From: Megamerina dolium
Taxonomy: Eukaryota > Arthropoda > Insecta > Diptera > Megamerinidae
DNA length: 64,000 nucleotides
NCBI GenBank assembly: GCA_963854835.1
Contig: OY978530.1
Location: forward strand, 35,416,639 to 35,480,638
Direction: 5' to 3'
The position numbers and the translations under genes were made by a program. Within the stretch, counting starts at the first letter, position 1, and each line of letters opens with the position of its first letter. Shown here piece by piece: positions 34,325 to 45,960 of the stretch. The notes below the pieces were generated by a model, which saw only the letters and a list, made by a program, of their open reading frames with translations, did no database searches and was not told where the DNA came from.

Positions 34325-34729
34325 TTATGGCCAGTCTACGGGGGGGAGAGCGGCCATAATCTGGTCGTGTGTTTTATGATGCTCTAGCACGCAAACCTTA
34401 CAATTGTGGGTAATGGTTTTTACTAAGTGTTTTAGTTTGGCAGTCAAAAATTCCATATGAACGAGACGGAGAAGGAGTTGGTTTGAGCTGTGGATCGAAG
34501 CCAAATTAGTGAATTCCACCATCAACTACGTAAAACGCACAACATAGGGTAAGAGAATAGGAAATCTCTCGTTGTAAGTGAGTGCCGGCGAATGAACCAA
34601 TAGTCTGTTGACGCGCATGATCCCGGATGCGTCCAAAAAGAGTTCAATGCGAGGACAGTGCTCTTGAGCTGCAGTGGACGGTGGTGCGTCAGGTCGGTAT
34701 GTTCTTGGGGAAAGAGCCTGAGCTGGCAT
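34325..34729 (-). pseudogene. P2 integrase N-terminal zinc region
   Basis: Two frames, 34729-34526 (FLDASGIMRVNRLLVHSPALTYNERFPILLP) and 34525-34325 (LASIHSSNQLLLRLVHMEF, then HNCKVCVLEH and IMAALPP). This is the Bel-Pao H-H-C-C integrase start. A histidine-glycine pair usual in this motif reads His-Ser here. The frame break at 34526 inactivates it. Confidence 0.85.
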
Positions 34730-34999
34730 AGGCGAATGAGTAGATTTCGGACGACGATGACTTCAAGTGACGTGAGCGTATGTGAAGCGTGAGTGAAATG
34801 AGCTCGATGATTGGGATGAGGACGATGGAAGAATCGTAAAAGGTAGGAAATCACTCACAGCGCTTGAGGTACTGAAGAAAAACGTTGTAGGATGTCGTTT
34901 CCTTTCTCTAATCTTAGGAGATGGGATTTTAGTGGCTTTGTCTCTGGGGCAGTTACCGGGCTGATGTTTCACTGAGTGGATAGCCAGCTCGTCTGAGGC

Positions 35000-35533
35000 A
35001 GACGTAGCCATGCGGGACCTATCTACCATAGGCCTTGACAGGCGAGATGCCAGATGGGTGGGATTGTCGGAAGAGCTGAGTGAGTGAGTGAGTGAGTGAG
35101 TGTTGTCAACATTCTCGACAATAGATGACACCCTGTTAGCCACAAATGTGGTCTAATGGCAGAAGGGATTATGGAGCCACGATAGGACGATGGTAGAATC
35201 AGTTCATAGAAATAGTGCGTACTTGGGTAGCTGGAGCTGGGGTATGATATACTCGACTAGCCTGGCAAGCAAATCAGTACCACAGAGCTCCAGTCTGGAC
35301 AATGGCAGAGATTTCACTGGTGCTGCATGGGTTTTGACAGCAAGAATATTGACATGAACGACGCCAAAAGGCTCTTCTGAACGCATATAGATCACTGCTG
35401 CGTAAGCCCTTTCTGATGCGTCACAAAACGCGTGAAAATGAGTAACGGTGTCCGGGTGATAGTGGACAAGTTGAGAGATTTTGATGGCATAAAGTGCCGG
35501 GTAGTCCGCGAGGAAGCTTCGCCACTTCAGCAT
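35000..35533 (-). pseudogene. P2 RNase H
   Basis: 35533-35204 holds HAFCDASERAYAAVIYMR (first catalytic Asp) and PLSRLELCGTDLLARL (catalytic Glu). 35143-35000 continues with FVANRVSSIVENVD and DNPTHLASR. Between these last blocks a (TCAC)n run (35080-35103 on the plus strand reads GTGA repeats) replaces the few usual residues, so a microsatellite has grown inside the coding region. Confidence 0.85.
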
Positions 35534-35622
35534 GGTTAGCGATGCGAGTTGTTCGCTTATGAAGTGTGATCAAGCGAGATTTGTTGCATCACCATTTTTG
35601 CAACGACGATCTTGGATGTCAG

Positions 35623-36703
35623 CTATCCAGCTGGGTCAAGCAACTTAGCGATCGTGGATAGCACTTCTCTCTTGGTATAAGCTGACTTGTTTTTCGGTGG
35701 ACACGGGGTAAAATAAAAATGATCATGTCCGGCGTTCCATCTCAATCCGAAAGTTTTTGTGTTGGCAAGTGGTCCAGCGGCAAATCCGTGAGTATACCTG
35801 GACAATTCGCGGTCCACTTTCGAAGAGATAGGCCGGCAGAATCTGGTGCTGTCATCAATTGATTGCGGGCCGCAATTGCGTCGCTCAGCGTATGGGCACC
35901 GTCGATTACGTCGTCGACGTACATACCGCACTTTAATATGGACGCAGCTAGCGGATGTGTTTTCTCGCTGTCCTTGGCGACTTGGTGAAGGGTTCATATT
36001 GAAAACGAACTGAAAGAGTCGCCATCTAAGGACGAGAGTCATCAAATCCGCTTGTAGCACTGGACCGGTATACAGCATGTCGTTCAGACTGTGGCCACTG
36101 TAAAACGGGATGCATTAAAAACCACTAGTAATTTAGTGGTGGGGCTCTCGGGTTTGAGCAACGCATGGTGCGGTAGGAAGTATGTTTGGATAGTAGAAGG
36201 CGATGAAGATATTTGATCCATATGGTGGAGTTCGGTGTATTCACGGATTACCGCGTCATAATCGGATTTGAACTAGGGCCTTTAAGCAGTCGAGACTCAT
36301 TGCGTAAAAATTGAACTCGTGCTAATGGCCGAGAGTCACCGAGTGTGATCTGTTCGGAGTATTCCAGTTTGAATGGGAGTGAGACTACAAACCGCCCTTC
36401 TGGGTTTCGCAATGTAGTGGTGCGGAACAGCTCCTCGCAATAGGAGTCAGTCGCTGAGGTGTGAGTTTTTCGGGGAATTTCTTCGATTTCCCAGAATCGG
36501 GTGAGTTCCTGATTGGATCGTACCGTATTACAAAGAGAAATATGGGAGAATATGGGTCGGACCAGTGATAATCCAACCAAAGACCGTTCGTTGGACGATA
36601 AGTGACCCAAGAACGTCTTTTCTGAGACCATCTTGTATGATGGACGGGTAAAAATCTCCGCCAATAACAATATCGACAGCAGTGCTTCTGTGGAAATCCA
36701 CAT
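35623..36703 (-). pseudogene. P2 reverse transcriptase, decayed
   Basis: 36703-36248 carries the start of the pol domain (FWEIEEIPRK in the second frame, EGRFVVSLPFK). The middle is damaged. 35924-35742 reads MYVDDVIDGAHTL, the YVDD catalytic box with both Asp residues intact, and LRKWTANC. 36078-35623 carries a segment ending in TKREVLSTIAKLLDPAG, the conserved end of the Bel-Pao RT. Frameshifts separate the blocks. Confidence 0.85.
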
Positions 36704-36716
36704 CAGCTAACTGTAG

Positions 36717-37202
36717 TTACGACAGTTGATTGAGGAGTTTTTCCGGAATGGGCACTGAGGGCATTTGAACTTTGAGGGTTCTCAAGACGTAGGCTTGAGT
36801 TTCGATCACGCAGGTACTGTCGATTGGGGATCCAATGACGAGCGAGCACACTTGCAATGAATTATCGGTGACGACGCCGTTGAGTCTAGACACCTGTACC
36901 TTCGTTACATTGGTGAGAAGTCTTAGCATGCGTTGCAGGCGCTCGGAGATAAAAGTCGCTTCCGACACGGAATCGATCAATGCTCGAGTTATATACCGAC
37001 TATCGTGGTGTCGGATTTGTACTAACGTTGTGCGCAGGAGTACGGAGTGTCTACCATGGTCACTAGGAGGGTCCGCCGAGGAGTCGGATAGTGGAGTGGA
37101 GGCTACGATTGTCGTGAAAACTTGTGATAATGATCCAGGCCGCGATAAGGTCGACGGCCCAGACTCATCTTGGAATGGAGGAGAAGGGTCAGGCCCATGC
37201 AA
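36717..37202 (-). pseudogene. P2 aspartic protease region
   Basis: 161 codons. VLLRTTLVQI, then TRALIDSVSEATFISERLQ, where the aspartic protease triad Asp-Ser-Gly is expected but the third residue is Val. It continues with VQVSRLNGVV and LQVCSLVIGS, the usual Bel-Pao protease tail. The Gly-to-Val change would be expected to disturb the active-site loop. Confidence 0.85.
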
Positions 37203-37418
37203 AAGCGTATGATGACATTAAGCACGATGACGTTAAGCAAGTATTTCGGCTGGTGCACGTGTTCACTTCGTGTGAGGCTGCCATAACAATTGGTACAAAG
37301 CTTGTGCTTTATGACCACATTATATCTGGCATCAACCGATAGTTTGCTAAACTTATGGCAGAGTCGAATGGCGTGGGTAGCATGACACATTGGGCAAACC
37401 GAATCGCCAACCGGAGCG
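37203..37418 (-). pseudogene. P2 gag zinc-knuckle segment
   Basis: The frame read from 37418 includes VCPMCHATHAIRLCHKFSKL and then NVVIKHKLCTNCYGSLTRSEH: the first two thirds of a Bel-Pao Cys/His cluster. The following third is obscured by mutation. At 37418 the frame is cut by RTE copy B and is continuous with gag at 40716. Confidence 0.85.
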
Positions 37419-37557
37419 GTTACTTACTTACTTACTTATGTGGCCATAACAACCGAATATCGATTTAGGCCGAAAATAACATGCTTCGCCAGCCATCTCT
37501 GTTCTTCGCTAGCTGGCGCCAGTTAGAAATTCCAAGCGCCGTCAGGTTCTCCAGTAC

Positions 37558-39064
37558 TTATTCTTTCCACCGGAGGTTTGGTCTTCCTCTTTTGCGTCGT
37601 CCTCCAGCGGGTTCCGAATATAACACCTTCTTAGCTGGAGCGTGTTCTTCCATTCGCTCGACATGACCTAGCCAGCGCAGCCGCTGGATTTTGATGCGCT
37701 TTACTATGTCAATATCGGCATACAGCTCGTACAGCTCATGGTTGTACCTTATTCGGTACTCGCCACCAACGCAAATAGGTCCAAAGATCTTGCGTAGGAC
37801 TTTTCTCTCGAAAACCCCAAGCATTCGCTCATCGGAGGTGGAAATTGTCCAGGCTTCAGCGCCATATGTTAGGGCAGGCATGATGAGAGACTTGTAGAGT
37901 GTAGTTTTGGTTCTTCGAGAGAGGGCTCGACTCCTCAATTGCTTACTTAGCCCAAAGTAGCACCTCTTAGCAAGAGTTATCCTACGCATGATCTCCAAGC
38001 TGACGTCATTACTGCTGTTAATGCTGGTTCCAAGATAGACAAAGTCCCTTACTACTTCAAAAGCGTAGTTGTCAACAGTGACGTTGACACTAGATACTTC
38101 GTCTTGCCCTCGTTCACCGTGAGACCCATCCGACGCGACTCTCTTTCCAACTCTGAGAATGCTGCACTGACTGCTCGCGTGTTCATGCCGATTATGTCAA
38201 TATCGTCGGCATACGCTAACAGCATGACACTTTTGTTGAAGATAGTTCCATTATGTCGTAGATCAGCAGCTCGTATTATTTTCTCCATAATAAGATTGAA
38301 GAAGTCGCACGATAACGAATCACCTTGCCTGAAACCCCGTTCGGTATTAAACGGTGCGGAGAGGTCCTTCCCAATTTTCACTGCACAACGGGAGTTATGC
38401 AGTGTCATTCTACAAAGTCGAATGAGCTTTGCAGGAATACCGAACTCAGACATTGTTGCGTAGAGGTAATCCCTTACCGGACTGTCGAAAGCGGCTTTAT
38501 AATCAACAAATAGGTGGTGTGTGTCGATCTGTTTTTCTTGGGTCTTCTCCAGGATTTGGCGCAGTGTGAAAATCTGGTCGATGGTGGATTTACCAGGTCT
38601 GAAGCCACACTGATACGGTCCAATCAGGTTGCTGAGCATAGGCTTCAACCTTTCACACAGTACGCTCGATAGAACCTTGTACGCGATGCTCAGGAGACTT
38701 ATTCCACGGTAGTTGGCGCAAATTGGGGGGTCTCCTTTTTATGTACAGGACAGAGAACACTGAGCCTCCAATCATCAGGCATGCTTTCATCCGACCATAT
38801 TCTGCTTATGAGCTGGTGCATGCGGGTGAGCAGCTCATCGCCTCCGGTCTTAAACAACTTGGCAGGCAGGCCATCAGCACCTGCAGCTTTGTTGTTCTTC
38901 AGCCTTAAAATGGCCGTTTCAACCTCGTCATAGTCGGGTGGTGGAACTTCAACACCATCATCTGTAATTGGGGTTATCGGGCATTCTCCTCCACTGGCGG
39001 AATTGCTCGTAGCATCGCCATTCAGTAACGTGGAGAAGTGTTCCCTCCATAGGCTCAGTACACT
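37558..39064 (-). pseudogene. RTE copy B reverse transcriptase
   Basis: Minus strand. 38648-38052 is the RT core (GPYQCGFRPGKSTIDQ, VDYKAAFDS, GFRQGDSLSCDFFN, LAYADDIDII with the catalytic Asp pair). 37998-37558 is the C-terminal part (MPALTYGAEAWTI, RLRWLGHVERM). A deletion near 38080 and frameshifts above 38650 separate these from each other and from the start. The fragment begins after the TAG at 39067-39065 that also occurs in copy C. Confidence 0.92.
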
Positions 39065-40404
39065 CTAGACATCTGTAACCAGATTCCCATTTCCATCACG
39101 ACAAGAAGAGGCTCCGGGATTTAAACCTCCACTTAGGCGCTTGATCTTTTCGAAGAATTTTCGAGTCTCGTTCTTGTCGGTACACATCTCTATCTCCTCA
39201 CACTCACGTCTTTCCAACTCCCTCTTCTTGCGCCTGAAAAGACGTCTCTCTGCACTCCTTTTCTCTCTATACCGCTCCTTAACAGCTCGCGTTGCGCCTG
39301 CACGCAGGGTTCTTCTGTAGGCAGCGTCTTTCTCTGCGGTAGCGTCGCGACACTCCTGATCATACCACTCATTCCTCAGAGGCCGGTAGTAACCGATTAC
39401 CTCCTCGGCAGCAGTAGTCATGGAGTGGGATATATGTGTCCACCGTGCGCATGTATCATCAAGTGGGGGAGTGTTCTGCATAAGCAGATCCGACAGTCGA
39501 GTGGAAAATGCATCTGCTGTCTCTGGTGATCGCAGCTTACTGACGTCGAGCTTTCTCTGTGTGGGACTTCTCTTGTTATTTGCGACACATAAGCGTGTGC
39601 GCACCTTAGCTGCAACAAGGTAGTGATCCGAGTCGATGTTGGCACCACATGACCAATTTGGTTTCTTGTACGTTGATCTGGAGACAGCCATGTCGCTTTG
39701 TGGATGTCGAGATGCTGGAATCTGGTACCACCAATTACCATGTTTCGTGCTGCGGCGAAGTCGATCAGCCTCATTCCGTTATCGGAGGTGTTCTGGTGGA
39801 GGCTGAATTTTCCGACAGTTGGACCAAAGGTACCTACCTTGCCCACCCTGGCATTAAAGTCGCCAAGCACGATTTTGATATCGTGACGGGGGCAGCGGTC
39901 ATAAGCTTCTTCGAGGCGCTGAAAGAAGCTCTCCTTGGTCACATTGTCCTTCTCATCCGTCGGAGCGTGGGCACATATAAGGCTGATGTTGAAAAATTTT
40001 GCCTTGATGCGGATTGTGGCCAGCCGTTCGTTCACAGGCGTGAACTGTGAGACAAGATGTCGTAGTCTCTTGCTGACCAAAAATCCACATCCTAATTCGT
40101 GCCTTTCAGCATGGCAACTGTAGGAGATGTCACAGGACGCTCTTTTGGAGCAGCCCTGTCCTATCCATCGCATTTCCTGGAGAGCGGTGATGTCAGCTCT
40201 GTATTTTTCGAGGACATCAACCAGCTGGATAGAGGCACCCTCCCTATAAAGGGATCGGACATTCCAGGTGCATATCCGTAAATCTTTGTCCTTTTTTCGT
40301 TTGCGGGGGTCATCAACAAAAGCGGTAGTCCTTATCCGAGGCATATTTGTTTTTTTCATTGGGGGGGGGTTTTTTATGTGGCGGGTCCCAAACCCAACGC
40401 ACAA
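39065..40404 (-). pseudogene. RTE copy B endonuclease
   Basis: 40404-39418 carries TWNVRSLY, LQEMRWIGQG and VLGDFNARVG, the APE-like motifs. A 52-bp deletion near 39645, between two GTGGT repeats still present in copy C (51836 and 51888), shifts the frame. The proper frame then continues at 39691-39065 (SDHYLVAAKVR, then a basic Arg/Lys/Glu-rich linker). It ends in the shared TAG. Confidence 0.92.
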
Positions 40405-40715
40405 CCTCTAACCGAGGAGATTTTCGCCACTCACTTCAGCCGCCTCCCAGCGGGTGCCTGGAAGACGTTGCCCGGTGGTCGCCACATGGAGGGCCCCCAT
40501 TAATAATAATGAAAGCGCCATCACAGAGTAAGCAGAGCAAGCTATATGACTACCCCTCATTAACAAATAAAGGTATCATCACATAGCGCTCAGATCAAAC
40601 TACATGACAGCCAGTGAGTTAACTTGTGATGAGTTCAACAAGGATTGCGCTAGACCCACCTGGTTGAGGCAGTTAGACACGTTACCTTGCAAAAACACCA
40701 CCAGACTACGAGCGT

Positions 40716-41700
40716 AACCGGAGCGATTACGCTAGTGTAATATGTGCCCAACCTCGATGAATGGGGCGGTTGAGCATTCCGTCTGGCTGTGTCACTGGAC
40801 GTAACATTATGTACTGCAGTGGTATTCCGATGAACACTGCGTCGTATATCCGACACCGATTCCAAGGTTTGGTAACGGTCCATTGAAAATTCATCCAGGT
40901 CGCTCCAATGTGAGATTTCTCCCTTGTTGCGAAGTGATTGCTTCCACAAACAAAGAGTATGGTCAGGTAATCGAGTTGATACCTCATAGCTGAAGATCGC
41001 GTCCCAATGTGCAGTGTTAATGTCCAACAACTGCAAGCTCGTTATGCAATCCGGATTCAAATGTAATGGGGCTCAAGTTAAAGAGCGCCTTCAATTGAGC
41101 GATTACGAGGATTCTACGATTTTCGTATCGCTAAACCAGATTGTTCCAGGCCTTCAGGAATACCTTATTGGTGAGAGGAGTCGCTTTAACGATGCTGTGG
41201 ATTTCACCTTTTGTCTTCAGCAACAGGTGATAAAGTTTTTCCACCTGACTCATTCGCACATTATCCTTATAGAGTGTCGTGAACATATCTCGATAACTCG
41301 GCCACGTGAGATAGTCTCCGACAAACGGCTGTGTATCACAGGGGGGTTGCTGTATCGCCGGTCCCAAATGGAGTGTTAGCTGTGGAGCTGGTGCTGGAGC
41401 AGGTTCGGTCGTCGCAAACGATTCACGAAATCTGGAGAGATGCGAATTGACCGCATCCGCAATCGTGCGGATGTAGGTTTTATGACCGCCACGGTACAGA
41501 CCCTTGATTGTGCCATAATCGTAATCATTGGCGACGTCGAACTGAATGAGAGGCTCATACGCACTCTTGAATTGACCCCACAGAAATTGGAGCTCGATTT
41601 TTTTAGCCTAGAGTGTATGGAGAGTGTGTTCGTCATTGCGAATTCCAAAGAAATACGTCTCGTAATTCTTGAGAGCCGGAGAACTCTGTTCAAAGAGAGG
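40716..41700 (-). pseudogene. P2 Gag
   Basis: 41367-41131 contains FVGDYLTWPSYRDMFTTLYKDN and VEKLYHLLLKTKGEIHSIVKATPLTN, the DUF1759-like gag region. 41060-40716 continues with LQLLDINTAHWDAIF and DHTLCLWKQSL. Above 41367, in a shifted frame, the N-terminal part is readable to about 41700. It is the same domain as in P1 but clearly a different family member. Decayed by frameshifts. Confidence 0.88.
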
Positions 41701-42590
41701 AAACGACGCCATGATACTGAAGCGAGTCAAGTATTAGGAAATTCCCGAATAAATCGAGCGAAGAAGCCGGCGAGGAAGGTGAGACGAGTGATAGAGAGGC
41801 ACAACCAGGCAATTGAGTGAACCGGTGTGACGAAATTGGTTGGAAATGCTTAATATGTTCGAACGGCCAAAGTCGGATGAGAGAACGATCTCGTTGAAGT
41901 AATGCGATAAGACGTCGGTGAATGCTAAGTATGTTAACTAACTTGGATAATGGTATTAATTGCAATGAGTAGCCAGAACAGCAAGAAAAAGGATTTTTTC
42001 CGATTTGAGAAGAGTTAATAAATTATAAGAGTTATTATTATAGTAATATTATTTGCAATAATTTAGTAGTAATCAAATGTTGATGATCTCGGGGTTTTGT
42101 GAAACAAATTTAATTTATAGTGTATGGAAAAGGAGGGAATAATTTTATTTTTCGCTTTAAGAAGAAGGCAAAGGGGAAATCTAGTTAAGAAATAAAAACA
42201 ACTGTGAATTTGAGTGGTAACCAGTCGGATGACCAATGGACTAGTTCAAAATGGGTTCGCTTTGAAGGCACTCGACCCCACTTCCTCTTGGGTTATGTGA
42301 ATTTTAAAATGCGTATATAGTCATATGTGAATATACGTGTGTATGAGAAAAAGAAAACAGTGTTGTCAACGACCACGTTTAGAATAACAGATAGAAATAC
42401 GAGTTCATATGATATGTGATTTGGGTGATGAATATATTTGAGTAGTACTTCTATACGAATATATATGTGTGCAGCATATATGTTTATTTGGCTTATATTT
42501 GCCGAATATTTTTTTTTTTGCGTACCTAAATAATGACGTATAAATACACTCGTCTTCTTCTTCTTCATATTCGAGTATAGCATACGAATA
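41701..42590. other. Spacer; probably P2 leader sequence at its start
   Basis: 41700-41990 has moderate G+C and may be the P2 5' leader or LTR. The rest is AT-rich. Minus-strand frames at 41690-41965 and 42293-42605 have no recognisable motif. Confidence 0.4.
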
Positions 42591-42592
42591 TA

Positions 42593-43902
42593 AAGGGTTA
42601 TCCATTTCGCGGTTTCAAAAGTATAGGGCTAGAATTCGACATCTGTCAAACTGAGTTGTTAAAACAATTTCTTTCTTTTTCAGTTCAAAGTCTGACATTT
42701 GCGAAAATGGATCGCTTAACTATCGCACAATGCATTAAAATTGTAAAAACCTACTACAAAAATGGTGATTCTGCCACAGCCACATATCGTGCTTTAAGAG
42801 AATATTATGGTTTACATAATCGTCTAACTACGCAAGCAATTGGCTAAATTGTGAAGAAATATGAAGAGACTGGATCGGTTACAGATATTGTAAGGCCTGT
42901 GCATCATCGTTTCGCTCGTACCACTGAAAATATCGCTGCTGTAAGTGAAAGTGTTGCCGAAGACCCGACTGTGTCGATTCCTCGTCGTTCTCAGGAATTA
43001 GGACTGTCTTACGGCACATTATGGCGTATTTTGCATTTGGATCTACACCTACATCCATATAAAATCCAGCTCACACAACAACTGAAGTCAGCTGACCATT
43101 CACAACGTCGTAGGTACGTCGAATGGGTGCTTGAACAACAGGCGGTGGAAGGTGATTTTTCGAACAAAATTTTCTTCAGCGACGAAGCACATTTCTCACT
43201 CGGTGGGTATGTTAACAAACAAAATTGTCGTATTTGGGGTTCTGAGAATCCTCAAGTAATTGAAGAGAGGCCACTACATCCACAAAAAGTCACTGCTTGG
43301 TGCGCTCTTTGGTCCGGAGGTGTGATTGGACCTTACTTCTTCGAAAACGACGATGGAACGACTGTCACCGTCAATTCGGAGCGTTATGGTCATATGATAA
43401 CCGACTTTTTTTGCCTGCTATTAAAGAATACGACTTAGAGAATATGTGGTTTCAACAAGACGGTGCCACATGAAACACAACTCGAGCGAATATGGCTTTA
43501 TTGCAAGAGAAATTTTCTGGCCGTATAATTTCTCGTCGTGGCGATATCAAGTGGGCACCAAGATCATGCGATTTGACACCGCTTGACTTTTTTTTTGTGG
43601 GGCTACGCGAAAGACCGTGTTTATGCAGATGAACCTTTAACTCTTGAGCACCTAAAAACCAACATTCGTCACGTTATGGCTGAGATACCGCCCAATATGT
43701 GTCAAAAAGTGTTCGAAAATTACCTCAAAAGAATCGATGCTTGCAACAATTCGCGTGGTGGTCATTTAAATGATGTAGTATTTCACACATAATGTCAACG
43801 TTCAAACTTTATAATAAAAAAGAAATATCATGATAAAAAATATCTTATACATACATATGTGTTTTATTTACATTTACTTTTGAAACCGCAAAATGGATAA
43901 CC

Positions 43903-43905
<3 letters not shown>
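42593..43905 (+). mobile_element. Tc1/mariner-superfamily transposon T2
   Basis: 1313 bp, sister of T1, with inverted repeats starting AAGGGTTATCCATTTCGCGG and, from the right, AAGGGTTATCCATTTTGCGG. TA duplications lie at 42591-42592 and 43906-43907. Its right end touches a long TA-rich tract. Confidence 0.95.
42707..43792 (+). pseudogene. T2 transposase
   Basis: Same protein as T1. It shares the TAA after the Ala-Ile-Gly codons (42845-42847) and the 9-T run near the third Asp (43588-43596), each of which breaks the gene. It lacks the T1 TGA (Cys codon here). Its own lesions are a one-base loss in a T-run at about 43405 and a changed CH motif after the second Asp (GATCH in T1; a stop here at about 43472). 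The C-terminus resumes at 43583-43792. The first catalytic Asp (FFSDEAHF) is intact. Confidence 0.92.
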
Positions 43906-44452
<547 letters not shown>

Positions 44453-44593
44453 AATACCAAAATGTCAAATGCAAATAAATGCTATTTGCTTAATGTATTG
44501 CGGTTCCTTTTTAAAGGTACTTCGCTGAATGAGTAAAACTCGGGATCTTAAGTAAACACCTAAGATCCTAGGATCCAGGACCAAAAATGTTTA

Positions 44594-44832
44594 AGAGGGT
44601 AGGGTGAGGTTATAATATGTAGGTGTATATAAATATGGACTTACTTGTATATAAATATGGACTTACTTATGGTGTGAGGTTGTACTCACTGTGGTGGAGA
44701 ATTTCGTCGCTGTGGTCCTTACGGTTTTAATGTTGGTGCGGTTGTTGCAAGAGCTGTTGTTGTTGATACAAATCGTTGTTTATTTTTTGAATGATTCTCA
44801 TAAAATAAGGGTGACTTGGGACCCCACCTGCG
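44594..44832 (-). repeat. Dispersed repeat R, copy 2
   Basis: Partner of 29812-30046. It includes a local duplication of about 23 bp (TATATAAATATGGACTTACTTGT twice at about 44626-44670). It has the same GGTGGGGT-type start on the minus strand. Confidence 0.75.
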
Positions 44833-44999
44833 GTAACATGGTTAAATTATAGCACAAACTGAACATGTTTAACAGTAACATGTTACATGAAAACAGCTGA
44901 GCTGCCAAAACAGTGTTGCCAAAAATATAAAAAATCACCCTGTATTTGCGTGATACTAATTCCCAGAACACTATTTGGAGAAGCAGTAAATACAACTAC

Positions 45000-45960
45000 A
45001 GGGAAACCAAATTGCTGGACTACTTACTGCCTCAAAGACTAGTCGTATATAATGTTGGCAACAGCTTGACTTTTGTGACTCTTTTTTTAAAAGACAGGAA
45101 GTCATTGATCTGACTCTATAAAATATCTTGATGGCAGACAAGATCAGTGATTAGCGAGTCTTAGACGATGACTTCTTGTCGGACCACTGCTATATAGAGT
45201 TTCGACTTGTGGTTGAACTTGATCTGGATCGTGCAGGTCTGAACCCCCGTAGAGTAGATTGGAAACGATATTGCAATCTTTTCGAAGAAAGGATTGGCAT
45301 CGTTCCTAAGCTCCGGACCATACATTCTATTGAGGAAGCCCCTAGATCTTTAGGGCGAGTCTTAATCAATTGACCGACTGGCGCAACTACCGTCAGTTGC
45401 AGAAAGAATATAAGAAGACAGTGAAGAGCTCTAAACTGAGCTCTTATAGAGATTTTAGTAATGAGATCGCTGATCAGAAAAGAACGCCTAGAACGGTCTT
45501 CAAAACGACGGAACTGCCAGACTGGAAGTCATAGGTCAATGATATACTTCTATCAACACATTTCTCGGGTTGTAGAATTGCCTCACCAAAGTCTGTCACC
45601 CTTGCCAATGACTTGTTACGTTCGGCAACTACCTACCTACCAACTACCAGCACTTGTGGGCATTATATGGCCACTATCGGTGTCATCACCGATCCAACAT
45701 GCCATGTCTTGTTTAAAGTATATGGACACAACAGAGCACTTCCTCTGTCACTGTCCAGTCTTTGCTCGAACAAGACTGAGATTATTGGGAGGAGATGCTT
45801 CAGCCTGAAAATAGTTCAGTCCCTCTCTCTAGCCGATCTTCTTAGATTCATTAGGAGTACTAGTACACTTCACCACATACTAATCTAACAGCACCCACGA
45901 TATCTACAGCACCACAAATCAATCATCATCACACAATCCACAAGCATTTAAAGTTACTGG
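45000..45960 (+). pseudogene. LINE deletion derivative: endonuclease end joined to C-terminal end
   Basis: Plus strand. 45015-45260 reads LDYLLPQRLVVYNVGNSLTFVT and, in the next frame, LSDHCYIEFRLVVEL, the end of an APE-like endonuclease with the catalytic Asp-His. The linker follows to about 45540. 45690-45890 then gives FLCHCPVFARTRLRLLGGD and SLSLADLLRFI, the cysteine-rich C-terminus also seen in the 27.5-kb LINE. The RT and RNase H are missing between them. It is probably a relative of the LOA/I-like element, with an internal deletion. Confidence 0.75.

Larger units (their letters stand above)
37419..40715 (-). mobile_element. RTE non-LTR retrotransposon, copy B (full length)
   Basis: About 3.3 kb, minus strand. 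The 3' end is at 37419, with a (TAAG)n tail seen as TTACTTACTTACTTA on the plus strand; the 5' end is at about 40708-40715. Target duplication AACCGGAGCG lies at 37409-37418 and 40716-40725. The host is the gag frame of Bel-Pao P2. The endonuclease and RT are in one frame apart from a TAG and deletions. Confidence 0.95.
33060..41700 (-). mobile_element. Bel-Pao LTR retrotransposon P2, interrupted by RTE copy B
   Basis: Minus-strand Bel-Pao element whose domains lie in the expected order from right to left: gag (41700-40716), zinc knuckle (37418-37203), protease (37202-36717), RT (36703-35623), RNase H (35533-35000), integrase zinc region (34729-34325), integrase core and DUF5641 end (about 34320-33480), then an extra Cys/His region (33440-33130). 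Frameshifts and stops make it a pseudogene throughout. LTRs were not identified. The RTE insertion at 37419-40715 splits gag from the zinc knuckle. Confidence 0.92.

Noticed and set aside
39420..40050. Plus-strand frames over RTE copies (and equivalents at 1-2.1 kb and minus-strand at 51.2-54.1 kb)
   Set aside because: Antisense shadows of the endonuclease and RT domains; they recur in all copies because the copies are similar.
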